Source: Poecilobothrus nobilitatus (Eukaryota; Arthropoda; Insecta; Diptera; Dolichopodidae). Taken from it: DNA of 64,000 bases. The position numbers and the translations under genes were made by a program. Shown one piece after another: positions 11,524-21,560 of this stretch; position 1 is the stretch's first letter; every line of letters begins with the position of its first letter. The DNA lies in the NCBI GenBank assembly GCA_947095535.1, contig OX352772.1, positions 102,192,641 through 102,256,640 of the forward strand, written 5' to 3'. Below the pieces are notes generated by a model. That model was not told the DNA's origin. It searched no databases and saw nothing but the letters and a program-made list of their open reading frames with translations.

Positions 11524-11792
11524 AAGCAGGAATCAACTACATTAAAGAAATAAGGGGAGGAAAAAATCATTCAAAATTCCGAAAAATAGACACCGAATTA
11601 ACTGATGAAGAACACGTAGTCGACAAAGACACTGGCCATAAATATTATAAAACCCACGTTAGAAAACGAAAAAAGTTCCAAAACCCATTACATATCAGAC
11701 TTAAAGTAAACACCAAAGGAAACTTAACAAAACATAGAAGTAAAATGAAAAATCTTATCTCAGGTCATTCAAGACAGAATAACAATTTATAA
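11523..11792 (+). pseudogene. Integrase C-terminal tail in a shifted frame
   Basis: Directly after the pol stop the third frame is open for about 90 codons to TAA at 11790. It begins EAGINYIKEIRGG and is rich in Lys, Arg and His (THVRKRKKFQNPLH), the composition expected of a 17.6-type integrase tail. Its abrupt start at the stop codon suggests a single-base deletion in the T run of CTTTAG at 11518-11523. The alternative is a natural stop, with this stretch being untranslated. Comparing sister copies of the element would decide. Confidence 0.7.
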
Positions 11793-11868
11793 AATCCTAC
11801 AAAATAACTATAAATTACTATTTACTAATATTTCCTTTTTTAAAAAAAAAAAAAACAAATCTCTTTTT

Positions 11869-11870
11869 AG
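11869..11870 (+). other. Candidate 3' splice site for env mRNA
   Basis: A pyrimidine run followed by AG (TCTCTTTTTAG/GACC) lies 12 bases before the env ATG, itself in a good context (TTCCACCATGA). It fits an acceptor for the subgenomic env message. Confidence 0.55.
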
Positions 11871-11882
11871 GACCTTTCCACC

Positions 11883-13454
11883 ATGAAAAAGTACAGCATA
11901 CTAAGTCTCTACATTCTCTTCGAATTTGTCAATCTATCAACATCTCAGATAATAGATATTCAAGACTTGAACAATAATAAAAACGGACATATTAACTTAA
12001 AACTAGGAGAAGTAAAACTTATAACCAACTATAACAAAATCCTACACATAATCAACATTACAAAGTACGAAGAAACCCTTCAAGACATATGGACCAACAT
12101 ACAACCATTTTCAACTGAACTGAGTTCGAACGGACCAATATTTAATACAATAACTCACAACTACAAATCACTAGTCTCTAAAATAAAAAACATTATTCTT
12201 CACAAAAGAAACAAAAGAGGACTTGTAAACGGAATAGGAAAAGTGCTAAAGTACATAACAGGCACGATGGACAGCGACGATGAAATTCAAATACGTAACA
12301 AACTACAAGCTTTAACAGATAACAACAAAATGTTAATAACAGAAAACAATAAACAAGTTAAAATAAACTCTGACCTAATTGAACAAACTTACAACATTAC
12401 AGAACATATCAAGAATCAACAACACACAATAAGAAAATTCGTAACAAATTTAACTAATGAACTCAACAATAAAATATCTAAAATGGAACACCAAATGGCA
12501 CTTATGGAGTGCATGTATCAAATTAATTACGACATTACCTTACTCAGAAATCACATTGACGATATTGAACAGACACTACTAATGAGCAGATTAGGAATAC
12601 TATCAAAAAATATACTAACAGACGAAGAATTTAACATAATACAAAACTTGGACATTCTGACAAATATCAAAATTAATATAATAACATTCGGAAACGAAAT
12701 AGTCATAATTCTATTAATACCAAATTTTACTAATAAACTCTATTCTAAAATCTTAATAGAACCTTTACCTACTAAAGACAATAAAATTTTATATATAGGA
12801 GAAAAGGAAATTCTGATTGATGAAAATAAAAATATTTATCACTCAAATGTAATTCAAAATCTAAAGAAAAACTTAAAAGATATAAAAGATAACTGTACAT
12901 ATAATATTTTTAATAATAAGGAAGCTAATTGTATGTTTAAAAATTTTTTCGAACAATCTATTACAGAAATTAAAAATGGTCTTATAATTATAAAAAATAT
13001 TAAAAGAACACAGATATTCCATAATTGTAATAATTTTGAAACCTTCATTGAAGGTACTAATTTAATAAGATTCGAAAAATGTCAAATTAGAATTAATAAT
13101 TTAACATATAAAAATTTTGAAATCGAAATAAAAGACCATATAATTTTACCTACTTTAAATGTAATTATAAAAAGAAATGTCAATAATAATGAATTGTTAA
13201 ACTTTGAAGAACTGCATGTAAAAAACATTAAAAATAACAGAGAACAAATTAAAGAAATCTTGTATACTAATAAAATTGGAAATATTGTAAATTATGTAAC
13301 TAAAATAATAATAGTAATAATTATAATTGTACTATTAATTCAAATTGTAAAGTTAAAAAATTGTTATAAAAACAAAACAATCAAGATAACTTCGTCGGAG
13401 CCTCCGTCAAAGGGTGGGGAAGTTATGTCACCCTGTAATAAAACAATGTTTTGA
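11883..13454 (+). CDS. env: Errantivirus envelope fusion glycoprotein
   Basis: A 523-residue intact frame. Residues 1-21 form a signal peptide (MKKYSILSLYILFEFVNLST). A furin-type cleavage site, HKRNKRG, lies near residue 110. It is followed by a stretch beginning LVNGIGKVLKYITGTMD that resembles the fusion-peptide region shared by errantivirus Env and baculovirus F proteins. Long helical heptad-like segments follow (about 140-240), with several N-glycosylation sites (NIT, NLT, NCT). A membrane anchor lies near residues 468-490, followed by a short basic tail. The frame runs on past the LTR start at 13421 and stops 34 bases inside it. Known family role: membrane fusion, allowing some members to move between cells; whether this copy does is unknown. 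Confidence 0.92.
   Translation: MKKYSILSLYILFEFVNLSTSQIIDIQDLNNNKNGHINLKLGEVKLITNYNKILHIINITKYEETLQDIWTNIQPFSTELSSNGPIFNTITHNYKSLVSKIKNIILHKRNKRGLVNGIGKVLKYITGTMDSDDEIQIRNKLQALTDNNKMLITENNKQVKINSDLIEQTYNITEHIKNQQHTIRKFVTNLTNELNNKISKMEHQMALMECMYQINYDITLLRNHIDDIEQTLLMSRLGILSKNILTDEEFNIIQNLDILTNIKINIITFGNEIVIILLIPNFTNKLYSKILIEPLPTKDNKILYIGEKEILIDENKNIYHSNVIQNLKKNLKDIKDNCTYNIFNNKEANCMFKNFFEQSITEIKNGLIIIKNIKRTQIFHNCNNFETFIEGTNLIRFEKCQIRINNLTYKNFEIEIKDHIILPTLNVIIKRNVNNNELLNFEELHVKNIKNNREQIKEILYTNKIGNIVNYVTKIIIVIIIIVLLIQIVKLKNCYKNKTIKITSSEPPSKGGEVMSPCNKTMF
13409..13420 (+). other. Polypurine tract of the young errantivirus
   Basis: AAAGGGTGGGGA sits immediately before the 3' LTR (one T in the run). 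It serves as plus-strand DNA primer in reverse transcription. It also overlaps the last codons of env. Confidence 0.85.
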
Positions 13455-13865
13455 ATATATTTTTATTTTCTTTCACACGCGCAAACTTACTTTTGCGCGC
13501 GTCAACATATTATTGTAACTTGTAACATGATCCTATCTTAAAATAACTGTACATTCCAAACTTCAATAATAATTTTCTCAGCACGTTGCATTGCAACGTG
13601 ACTTATTAAGAATGTAAATATTCTAATATAAAAATGCATGGATTCTGCTACTGGACGTTGGTTCGATCAGAAGTTGTTTTGTTATATAAAAAGTTGAATA
13701 AATAAAAAGAAATTGTTTTGTTATATATAAAAATAAATAAATAAATAAAAATCTAATGTAAAACAAAATAATGTTATATATAAAAATAAATAAATAAATA
13801 AAAGTCAAGTATAAAACAAAACAAACAATATTTTTATTATTTCGCTTAATTATAAAAATATAAAT
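13421..13865 (+). repeat. 3' LTR of the young errantivirus
   Basis: 445 bp, identical to 5486-5930 except T for A at 13469. Followed by the GCTAAG target duplication. Confidence 0.96.
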
Positions 13866-15220
13866 GCTAAGTTCGAGTCTGGACAAAATCGGTCCAGAAA
13901 CCGATTAAAACCTTTAAATTTTTTAAGAGGATTTGGTCCATGACTTCCGATTTTGGAAGCTTCCGAACGAGTCCCAGAGCAAACGAGATTATCTCGAAAA
14001 TCAACAAAGATAGAACCTTTAAATTTTGTACAATGATGTTCCTTCCCGTTCGATTTATGTCTCTGAAATTTAAGAGGATTTGGTCCATGGGTTTGGATTT
14101 TGGAAGCTTCCGAACGAGTACCAGAGCAAATGAGATTATCTCCAAAACCAACTAAGATATAACCTTTAAATTTGGTAGAGTGGTGTTCTTTCATGTTTTA
14201 TTTAAGTGTCTGAAATTTGAGTGGATTTGGTTCATGGGTTCGGATCTTAGAAGCTTCCGAACGAGCCCCAAAGCAAACGACTATATATCTCCACAACCAA
14301 CAAATATAGAACCTTTATTTTTAGTACACGAGTGTGCTGTTATGTTTCCTTTTCTATAAAATTGAAAACTGACATTTGCAAGAATTTGAACCATGGATTC
14401 GTATATTGGAAGCTTCCGAACGAGCCCCAGAGCAAACGAGATTATCTCCAAAACCAACAAAGATAGAACCTTTAAATTTTTTACAATGATGTTCCTTCCC
14501 GTTCGATTTATGTCTCTGAAATTTAAGAGGATTTGGTCCATGGGTTCGGATTTTGGAAGCTTCCGAACGAGCCTCAGAGCAAATGATATTATCTCCAAAA
14601 GCAACAAAGATATAACCTTTAAATTAGGCAGAATAGTGTTCCTTCATGTTTGATTTATGTTTCTGAAATTTGTGAGGATTTGGTTCATGAGTTCAAATCT
14701 TGGAAGCTTCCGGACGAGCCCCAGAGCAAACGAGTATATCTCCACAACCAACAAAGATAGAACTTTTATTTTTAGTACAAAGGTGTTCTGTTATGTTTCC
14801 TTTTCTGCAAAAATTGGAAATTGACATTTGAAAGAATTTGAACCATGAGTTCGTATTTTGGAAACTTCCGGATGAGCACAAGAGCAACGAGCATATCTCC
14901 AAAACCAACAAAAGTAGAACCTTTAAATTTAGTTCAATGGTATTCTGGCATGTTTTCTTTATGTTCCTGAGATGGATTCGATGAATTGGAGTGGCAATGC
15001 GGGTTCCTGACACACATCTCCCAAGAACTAACAATCTTCGAAATTAATAAAGATAGAAACTAAAAATTTTTTACAAAAGTGTCAAGGTCTCAAGCGAATG
15101 CCTCTTTTACGTTCCTGAAATTCGAGTTGAATAAGACAGAAAAAGGAATAAGTTCAAGCAGCTGCCAAAAAAACTTATGGATTTTTAATTTAATTCGAAA
15201 TATTCAGGTGTAGGGTATTA
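13866..15220 (+). mobile_element. Dispersed TATACC repeat, copy 1, right part
   Basis: Continuation of 5286-5485 after the provirus. It is made almost entirely of 147-158-bp tandem units and ends AGGTGTAGGGTATTA, the inverted counterpart of the TATACCATACACCT start at 5286. No protein is encoded; open stretches on both strands here are by-products of the tandem repeat. Confidence 0.75.
13940..15060 (+). repeat. Minisatellite with higher-order structure (3 units = 453 bp)
   Basis: A unit around GGAAGCTTCCGAACGAG recurs at 13955, 14102, 14250, 14408, 14555, 14702 and 14860. The spacing 147-148-158-147-147-158 shows that units 1-3 and 4-6 are two copies of one 453-bp trimer. Unit 1 matches unit 4, 2 matches 5 and 3 matches 6 better than neighbours match each other. 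Diverged units continue to about 15060. Units with the same ancestry, spaced about 143 bp, occur on the other strand at 27900-28440. Confidence 0.88.
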
Positions 15221-15769
15221 GTAAGTCGGTTGCATCGACTTGCTGTTACATTTACTTGTTTGATATTGAATAAGGTAGCTACATATAGTTAGTCATACTA
15301 AAAAACAAAATTTTAAAATTTTAAAAATTAAGAAGGTATTTTGAAAAAGAAAAAACGTTAAACAACACAAAGGGGTTAAACAACTTACCATATCTTTTCA
15401 AAAAAAAATTAAATTAAGATGAAACAACTACATGAACAACAAAAAAGTTATTTAAATGCACGATATTTATAACAACCCCTTACACTTACAAGCCGGAACA
15501 TCTAACAAAAACTTTAAAAAAAAAGGCTATTTGTGTACAAAAGAAATTGAGTGTTCCGATCCGGCTTGTAAGATATTTAGGCGTTGTTTATAAAATATTT
15601 TAAAATTTTTTATGAATATTTTTTTTGTCACTGATGTATGGATATACATACATACATATATATACAGGAATTCCTCTCGTAACACTTTCAAATTTTATTT
15701 TTAGAATATAAAATATAGAATACAGATATTCGTATTTTACCACTTTTAGAAATTATTAAAAAAATTTGA
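15221..15769. other. Spacer with a 16-21-bp inverted repeat
   Basis: No coding sequence seen. CTTACAAGCCGGAACA at 15485-15500 pairs with TGTTCCGATCCGGCTTGTAAG at 15552-15572 (three extra bases in one arm), giving a hairpin with a loop of about 50 bases. It might be a trace of the ends of a DNA transposon, possibly linked to the P-like fossil just downstream; that is a guess. Confidence 0.5.
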
Positions 15770-16320
15770 GAAGTTTGTTCGATATTGGTATTATAATACG
15801 GGCAATTATGACAATTGTCATGTGACCAAGCTTTGGCCAAAGTTTTTTCGTTGCTAGAAATAACACCTCATAAACCATTTTGTAATTAAAATAATAAAAC
15901 ATTTTTTGCTTATTCGATTTTCCCCATCTAATAAAATCTCTTAGAAATAGATTAATGGATTCCGTTTTAAAAACCTTAGATGGTATTATAAGCTTTAAAG
16001 TTCTCATAGAATTATGGGACGTTCAAATAAATTGAAAAACTAAGATGTGTACAAAATTAACTAGATAACATATTAATCCGCATACTTTTGAAAAAATTAG
16101 AGTTAAATTAGCAACACAAATATTTAGTAGAACAGTGAGTGCCGCTATTAGAACAATAATTGAAACGTCTGGTTTTAAAAGAGTTACTAAAGAAGTTGCA
16201 AAAATTTTGTATTAGTGTTTGATAAACTTTTTGATTGTCTTAACAGTGGATCATTATATTCTGATAATAAATAAAGATCTGTGTTAAACTATATAGCTTG
16301 TAGTTTGAATTTTTAAAATA
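15770..16320 (+). pseudogene. P-element/THAP9-type transposase fossil
   Basis: Short translated pieces on the plus strand follow the order of the P-element transposase core: CDQALAKVFSLLE near 15821, then FPHLIKSLRNRLMDS near 15919, then IISFKVLIELW, then NPHTFEKIRVKLATQIFSR near 16075, then VFDKLFDCLNSGSLYS near 16216. CDQ, the HLIKSxRN block and FDKLFDCLNS are hallmarks of P and vertebrate THAP9 proteins as I know them. At least three frame changes and several stops break the copy, and neither the THAP DNA-binding domain nor inverted ends are visible. It is a truncated, long-dead fragment. Confidence 0.78.
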
Positions 16321-16909
16321 TTGTAAGATTGACTAAAAAGAAAAAATATATTTTAGAGGGAATGAAAATAACTTTAAATTTATATTAATAGGTATATACA
16401 CATTTTTTCATATTTTATACTTTACATATTTTATACTTTAATAATAATTCTTGTACCTATAGTTGCGTTATAAAAACAACTAAAATTGATTGATAAAAAA
16501 TCGAAATAGAATCGAGGTTTTTTCTTTTTTTAAGAAGTCGAAAAAGTTATATGAAGAAATACATACATAATATATACAAATGTACATACATCAATTGACA
16601 TACAAACAAAAAAGAAGAAAAACTAAAATACGATCAAGTTTATTTTACAAAATCAAAAAAACAGCCTAATTTTTTCTTCCATGTGAATACTCTATGTATA
16701 TAGTTACTTTATGGTTACATCTAGTTAGTTATATAGATGTTTATGATTTTTTTTTTGCAAATAGCTCATTTTTCTTTTCTTGAGTTTTTAATTCAATTAA
16801 GTATGATATTTTTTTTTTGTGTTTACATTTTTCTTTGAATTTGGTTTAATTAGTGTGATGGTTTTTATATCTTCGTTGCTTACATTTGCTTGAATCTTTT
16901 TTTTTATTT
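16321..16909. other. AT-rich spacer, no gene seen
   Basis: About 590 bases dominated by A and T runs. Beyond a possible few residues of P-like tail just after 16320 I see no coding sequence or element boundary. Confidence 0.55.
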
Positions 16910-17545
16910 AGAAAAAGGCACTGGATTTAACAATTCGGTAGAAAAACCAGCGAAAATCAGATTATTTTTTCTTCTTGATTGTTCAGGAAAGTCTACCTAA
17001 TGTTGTAAAGTATTTACAATTTTTCCCAATGTGTAGGAATTATCTTCCAATTTCTTAAGTTTTTCTTTCAATATTCTATTTTCTTCCAGTATTTGGTTAT
17101 TTTGTAATTTTATATCTTCCATTTATTTGTTGAAGAATGAAAGTTGTATATTATTTACTGACTCTGACAGTTGTTGTAGCCATTTGGAAATTTTATCATT
17201 TACTAATTCACTATATTTAACTGGAGTTAAATGTAAAAGTAGTATTTTAGCAACTTAATCTTGCTTAGGCGCGTTCAGGTAATCGTTGGTGTCTCCCTCA
17301 AACACTAGAGATTCATTGCTAGGATTAGGACAATTAATACAACTCCATGTTACATGTCCTTTTTGAAGTGCTTCTAAAACTTCTTCTGCCACAGCTGCAC
17401 ATTTAAGATGAAAGAATTCTTTGCACAAATTATCCTCATAAATCATGCTCTCCTCATAAATCTTCCTCCATTATCCCTTTGCACAAATCATCCTCTTGAT
17501 TTACCATAAAAGAGTTTTTTACAAGCATTACAAAGTTTGGTCATC
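16910..17545 (-). pseudogene. Jockey-like LINE ORF1 remnant (PHD-like zinc finger and coiled coil)
   Basis: Read on the minus strand from an ATG near 17543 (MTKLCNACKKLFYGK). A Cys/His zinc-finger region follows (FFHLKCAAVAEEVLEALQKG, then WSCINCP), with an acidic stretch after it, a charged coiled coil near 17030-17120 (NQILEENRILKEKLKKLED) and a block RRKNNLIFAGF near 16945. The same order is seen in ORF1 of LINEs B (32701-33354), A (20841-21560) and the copy at 59441-60275. A small internal duplication around CTTTGCACAAA (17416 and 17476) and stops disable it. No ORF2 follows, so this is an orphan fragment. The protein family chaperones LINE RNA. Confidence 0.8.
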
Positions 17546-17643
17546 TTGATTAAATTCTTTTTTGTTTCTTTTTTGTACCATATAATTTATATATAAATAT
17601 AAAGGAATCTTTTTTGTACCATATTGTTTATACAATTATTCTA

Positions 17644-17757
17644 TTTTTTTTGATTTAAATGTTATAATTTTTTAAAATGTGTAAAAAAAGAACAGAATAA
17701 AAAACAAAAAAAATATAATACAGTAAATAAACACTATAACATTTAAATCAAAAAAAA
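17644..17757. repeat. 23-bp perfect inverted repeat (hairpin) next to the old LTR
   Basis: T-rich arm 17644-17666, ending GATTTAAATGTTATA, pairs with TATAACATTTAAATC plus A run at 17735-17757; imperfect pairing continues inward. It abuts the left LTR of the old errantivirus and replaces about 30 bases of that LTR's end, so it may be a small foldback insertion or the scar of a rearrangement. Confidence 0.7.
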
Positions 17758-18264
17758 AAAATTATTATTTCAAAAATTAAACCACTTAAATTTTTGTTAA
17801 ATTACTTTTATTTATCTTGTATTATTACTATTAAATTTGATGCTGTCTTAAGACTAAATTTTTTAAGCTTAAAGTTGGTTTTTATAAGTATAACAAATAT
17901 TACAAAATTAGCAAAATAATCAATTTACAATATATTGAACGGTTATATTATTTATATTAATTGGTTATCTTTACACGTTTTTACTTGTGCAATATATGAA
18001 GTTTATAATTTAGGTTTATTAAAGTTCAATGAAATACATTAATGAAATACATTTAAGTTCATTCATAAGGAATATCATGTTACGATTCAAGGTACAATTA
18101 TTTAGGTTTATTTAAGTTCATTGAAATACATTTAAGTTCAATTATATTAAGTATTAAGTTACAATAATGTACTTCTGTTAATTTCGTAATTTACATTTTT
18201 ACTTGAATATTATTTATTAAGTGATTGATCTTATTATCAATGTTGGTGGAGTTTACTAACGTAA
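17758..18264 (-). repeat. 3' LTR of old errantivirus E (end truncated)
   Basis: Aligns over its length with 58005-58515; shared strings include TTGATGC.GTCTTAAGACTAAA, ATAAGTATAACAAATATTACA and ATTATTTAGGTTTATTTAAGT. Many substitutions and small indels separate the two. About 30 bases at the outer end, present in the right-hand LTR before the primer site, are missing here. Confidence 0.85.
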
Positions 18265-18276
18265 CACCTCCCTCAC
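18265..18276 (-). other. Polypurine tract of errantivirus E
   Basis: Minus-strand GTGAGGGAGGTG directly precedes the LTR start TTACGTTAG, the position expected of the plus-strand primer. Confidence 0.75.
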
Positions 18277-18333
18277 AAGATTTAGGATTCTCCTGAATCC
18301 GATGACTAAATGCTATTTTAAGATTTTTTTTCT

Positions 18334-18750
18334 TTATATAATAAAGAAAAATATTTTATATAAAAATATTATTATTGACATTACAGTTAATGTAACAATA
18401 AAAACTTTATGATTATTTAAATTTCTTATTTCTTTAATATTTTTCAGCTGGTTTAAAACAATTACTGTAAAAGTTATATCAGTATGATTTATTTTAAGAT
18501 TTTTATCATTTGGAATTATATCTCTATTGACAATTTTATTTATCTTATTACTAAAAATTCTTATTATCAATATGAGCAGAACAATTATGAAAATTTATAA
18601 AATAAGTACAGTTTAAAACTGAAATTCGTTCGTCACAAGAACTATTTAACTTTTTATTTCTAACATTATTTAAAATTAAAATATCATCATCTATTTCAAT
18701 ATATTCTTCTTGATTATTTATTAAAAATGTACAATTTTTCTTAAAAACTG
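18334..18750 (-). pseudogene. Errantivirus E env, C-terminal fragment
   Basis: Minus-strand frame ending at 18334 with a hydrophobic anchor (VFIVTLTVMSIIIFLYKIFF). Upstream pieces near 18610-18740 include NQEEYIEIDDDILIL and a Cys-bearing stretch, as expected of an errantivirus Env ectodomain before its anchor. It sits between polypurine tract and integrase as env should, but its N-terminal half has been flipped (next feature). Frame breaks are present near 18590. Confidence 0.68.
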
Positions 18751-19040
18751 TGAGACATAAGGATCAACCTCCATTTAGACTTCATAAATTACGAAATATT
18801 CACGAAACAAATATTAAACGACCGTTCAAATTTGCAGGTAATACTGATAATAACAATTCTATTCATGATGATACAAACAACTGAAGAAACGCTTATAATT
18901 GACAAAATAAATTCTGACTTGGGATACACACGAATCCAAACAGACATTCTAGAGTTCGTACAAAATTACAACATTGTTTTACATATCATCCATCCAAAAG
19001 AAATTTTAGAAATAATTAATAAGCTAGAACAAAAATAAAT
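18751..19040 (+). pseudogene. Inverted fragment: pol tail and env start of errantivirus E
   Basis: On the plus strand, KLRNIHETNIKRPFKFAG (about 18785-18838) looks like the basic integrase tail. It runs into a hydrophobic start, ILIITILFMMIQTTEETLII, and a stretch (NYNIVLHIIHPKEILEII) that parallels the mature N-terminus of the young errantivirus Env (NYNKILHIINITKYEETL). Integrase and the env end around it are on the minus strand, so this block has been inverted in place. A stop follows at 19038. Confidence 0.68.
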
Positions 19041-19059
19041 TTATGATTAACTTTAACTT

Positions 19060-19970
19060 TCGTAAATAATATTATGATTAACTTTATGTTCCTGTACTTC
19101 TAAAGAGGTTGCTTTAATTGCTGAATGATAGTTATTATTATAAAATTTCATGGCTTGTAACATTTGTGTTCTTATTGGGACTTTTTCGTCAAGGTTTAAT
19201 GTTCTAATTCGTTCAGTTATAGTATTATTAAAACGTTCTACGTCTGAGTTACCTGTATGTGAATTAGGTTTTGTGGCCTGAAATTCTATATTTTCTTTTC
19301 CACAAAAATTTCTTACATTTTCAGTATTGAACTCGTTATCAAAAACAAATTTTTTTATTGTTCCTTTACTAGCTAAAAATTGTCTTAACTTTTCTGTAAT
19401 TGTAAAGGAATTTCGATCCTCTAAGTGAAAACAAGTGGCATGTTTTGAAAATTTATCTATGAAATTAATAAAGGAGTTTTTGCTATTTACGTATATATCT
19501 TACATGAAACAATTTCTCCAGTAGTTTTGGGTGTTTCAGTTAAATGAAATTTTTTCTTTATTGGATTTCTGTCATATTTGCCAGGGGCAAATATCACAAT
19601 TATTTATAATTTTATGAACAAAAATTTTAAGATCTGGATGATAGATTTTACTTTTTATAGTAGCAACTTATTCCAGAATCATCAAGTTCGTTTTTATGAA
19701 ACAAAGATATTTTTTCTTTAAATTTTCATCTTCTAAAATATCATTTGCAAACAGCATTTTATAAATTTTACTTTATCGTTTTGAGAGAAAAGATTAATAA
19801 TAGTTTGTTGTATTCGTGATCATTAACTTCTGAAAAGATTCCAATTCTACCTTTTGAAATATATATTCGAAGAATATCTGAAGAATTATCGTTCTGTAAA
19901 TCATTTAAATCAAAGAAAACTCCTCTATTTTTAAATATTAATTCAAATTTTTTATTTTTTTTCTTTTAAT
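19060..19970 (-). pseudogene. Errantivirus E pol, connection region and integrase
   Basis: Reading leftwards from about 19970: a connection region (NRGVFFDLNDLQNDNSSD, then RIYISKGRIGIFSEVNDH) and an integrase zinc-site remnant (YHPDLKIFVHKIINNCDIC near 19590-19650). The integrase core follows, with FVFDNEFN near 19345 and GNSDVERFNNTITERIR near 19230, then an end near 19070. The Asp and Glu positions of the core are recognisable. Frame breaks near 19500 and 19660-19760 disable it. The RNase H C-terminus, which should precede it, is missing at the LINE B junction. Confidence 0.82.
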
Positions 19971-20840
19971 ATTATTTGGGTTTTTTTTTGTTTTCTTTAT
20001 TCTAGTAGTTATAAATTACAATAAATCAATTAACATTTATTAAGTTACTAACATAAATAACATTAGGATTAAGTTACTACTTTGACAGTAGCCTGGGCTG
20101 TATGGTCTGTTAAATTCAAAATTTAGATCAAAAGTATAAAGATTTTATTTTTTTTTTCTTATATCTAATAAATGAAGGAATAAAAAACAAAAACATAACA
20201 AAAGAGCAAAAACAAAACAACTCTGATAAAAATAAAGTATTTAACATAAGTAAGTAATTAATATAGTAAACAATTAATTCATTCATCAAGTTTTTAAATT
20301 ATATTCATTTAATTCTCCTTAACAACAACAGATTTTTATTTTTTTTTTTGCATGTAGTTCAACAATCGAATCCAAGATGCTAACCTTCCAACACAAATGT
20401 TCTAATCATTGATTTAAACTTAGGTAGATTTTCAATCCGTTTAAAATTCTCTGGAAGCTCATTATACGCTTTTAGACAATTATATACGACATTATTTGTT
20501 TGGTTATTGGTACGGAATAATGTAAGGTAGCAATTTGCTTTGTTACGAGTGTTACGGTTATGAATATATATCAATCATTCTGTTTAGTATGAAATTATGC
20601 TTAATATCATTATTAATAATCTTAAACGATAAAACATATAGTTCATATTTACTTATGTTTGCTAAACTAATATATTGTTTAACGTATAACTCGCTTGGCG
20701 GATGTCGACCGGGGTATCGATTAATTACCTTTATACTTTTTTATGTACGATATCTAGCTTGTTTAGATAGACATTCGCGGCTCTATCCCAAATTGTATTG
20801 AGATAACGGATGTGTGATTTTATATAATATAATACAACCT
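19971..20840 (-). pseudogene. LINE B, 3' end (C-terminus of ORF2 and 3' UTR)
   Basis: From 20840 leftwards: IRYLNTIWDRAANVYLNKLD, then RYPGRHPPSELYVKQYISLA, then the long open stretch 20574-20380 with IHNRNTRNKANCYLTLFRTN, the usual C-terminal wording of this jockey-like RT, ending VLEG-stop. A 3' UTR follows to about 19975, ending in AATAAAGAAAACAAAAAAAAA read on the minus strand. The start of this piece joins LINE A abruptly; the preceding part of the same ORF2 lies at 29306-31594, on the far side of LINE A. Confidence 0.8.
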
Positions 20841-21560
20841 TCTAGAAGACAATGATGACGATATAAATGCAGCTAAACAATTATCTAACTTCGATTTTAC
20901 AAATTGTTCACTGGATAAAATGGCGCAATACTTAAAAAGTTTATGTTCCGTTGTGATTGGAATACAAAAATCAGTGATTGAAATACAAAAATCTCCAAAT
21001 TTCTATAGCGCCCAATTAAATGATATTATTAAACACAATAACAAAATTGTTAAATAAAATCAAATTAAAAAAATCCGAAAACAAAAATATTGATTTGGAA
21101 CAAAATATAAAAAAAATTGAAGCAAGATTAGATGAGACACAACAACAAAAAAACAATAAAAATATAATAATTGCCGGACTTTCACAAGAATTATGAAATT
21201 CAAAAGAGATAGTTCTAAACATAGCCAGGAAAATTGATGCGAATATTAAAGCGGAAAATATCCTGAAGGTTACCGAAATAAAAAAAAAAAAGACAGCCTG
21301 GAAATAATGCATTATAACTTGTCGAACTAAACTCTGAAGAAGCAAAAAACGAGTTAATGATGAAGCAACGGAAAAAACATATATTCACTTCAGAAATTTT
21401 TTTGGGTAGTCAAAATAATAATCAAATTTTCTTACGCCAAACTGATGCAAGTAAGGTTTATCAAATATCTTCTTTTAATGATATTCAATTTATTAAAAAG
21501 GTATTTAAAACGTTAGTTTACTTACAAATTATTGTTACACACTTTTATAAAATTTATACT
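20841..21560 (+). pseudogene. LINE A ORF1 remnant
   Basis: Starts inside the protein (EDNDDDINAAKQLS), just downstream of where the zinc finger would be; compare IEDNDNEDTDSS in LINE B. Then NCSLDKMAQYLKSL, the repeated IGIQKSVIEIQKSPNFYSAQ, a coiled coil, NKNIIIAGLSQE near 21160, and a C-terminal RRM-like end (FTSEIFLGSQNN, then FLRQTDASKVYQISSFND near 21390-21480). Stops near 21055, 21197 and 21310 and an A-run frame slip break it. It is an RNA-binding chaperone of the LINE particle by family. Confidence 0.75.

Larger units (their letters stand above)
5486..13865 (+). mobile_element. 17.6-like errantivirus (Ty3/gypsy endogenous retrovirus), very young insertion
   Basis: An 8,380-bp provirus has two 445-bp LTRs, a tRNA-Ser-type primer site, a long leader, gag, a frameshifted pol, env, and a polypurine tract before the 3' LTR. 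The target duplication GCTAAG lies at 5480-5485 and 13866-13871. The LTRs differ at a single base (A at 5534, T at 13469), so insertion was recent. Gene order protease-RT-RNase H-integrase-env, a Gag without zinc knuckle, and the primer site place it with the 17.6/297/Tom group of insect errantiviruses. The insertion split an older dispersed repeat. The one visible defect is a one-base frame change near the pol end at about 11521. Confidence 0.95.

Noticed and set aside
13850..15034. Several 70-114-codon frames on both strands
   Set aside because: The frames repeat with the minisatellite units (SFRTSPRANEIISK and similar) and have no start or family; a tandem repeat without stops produces them.
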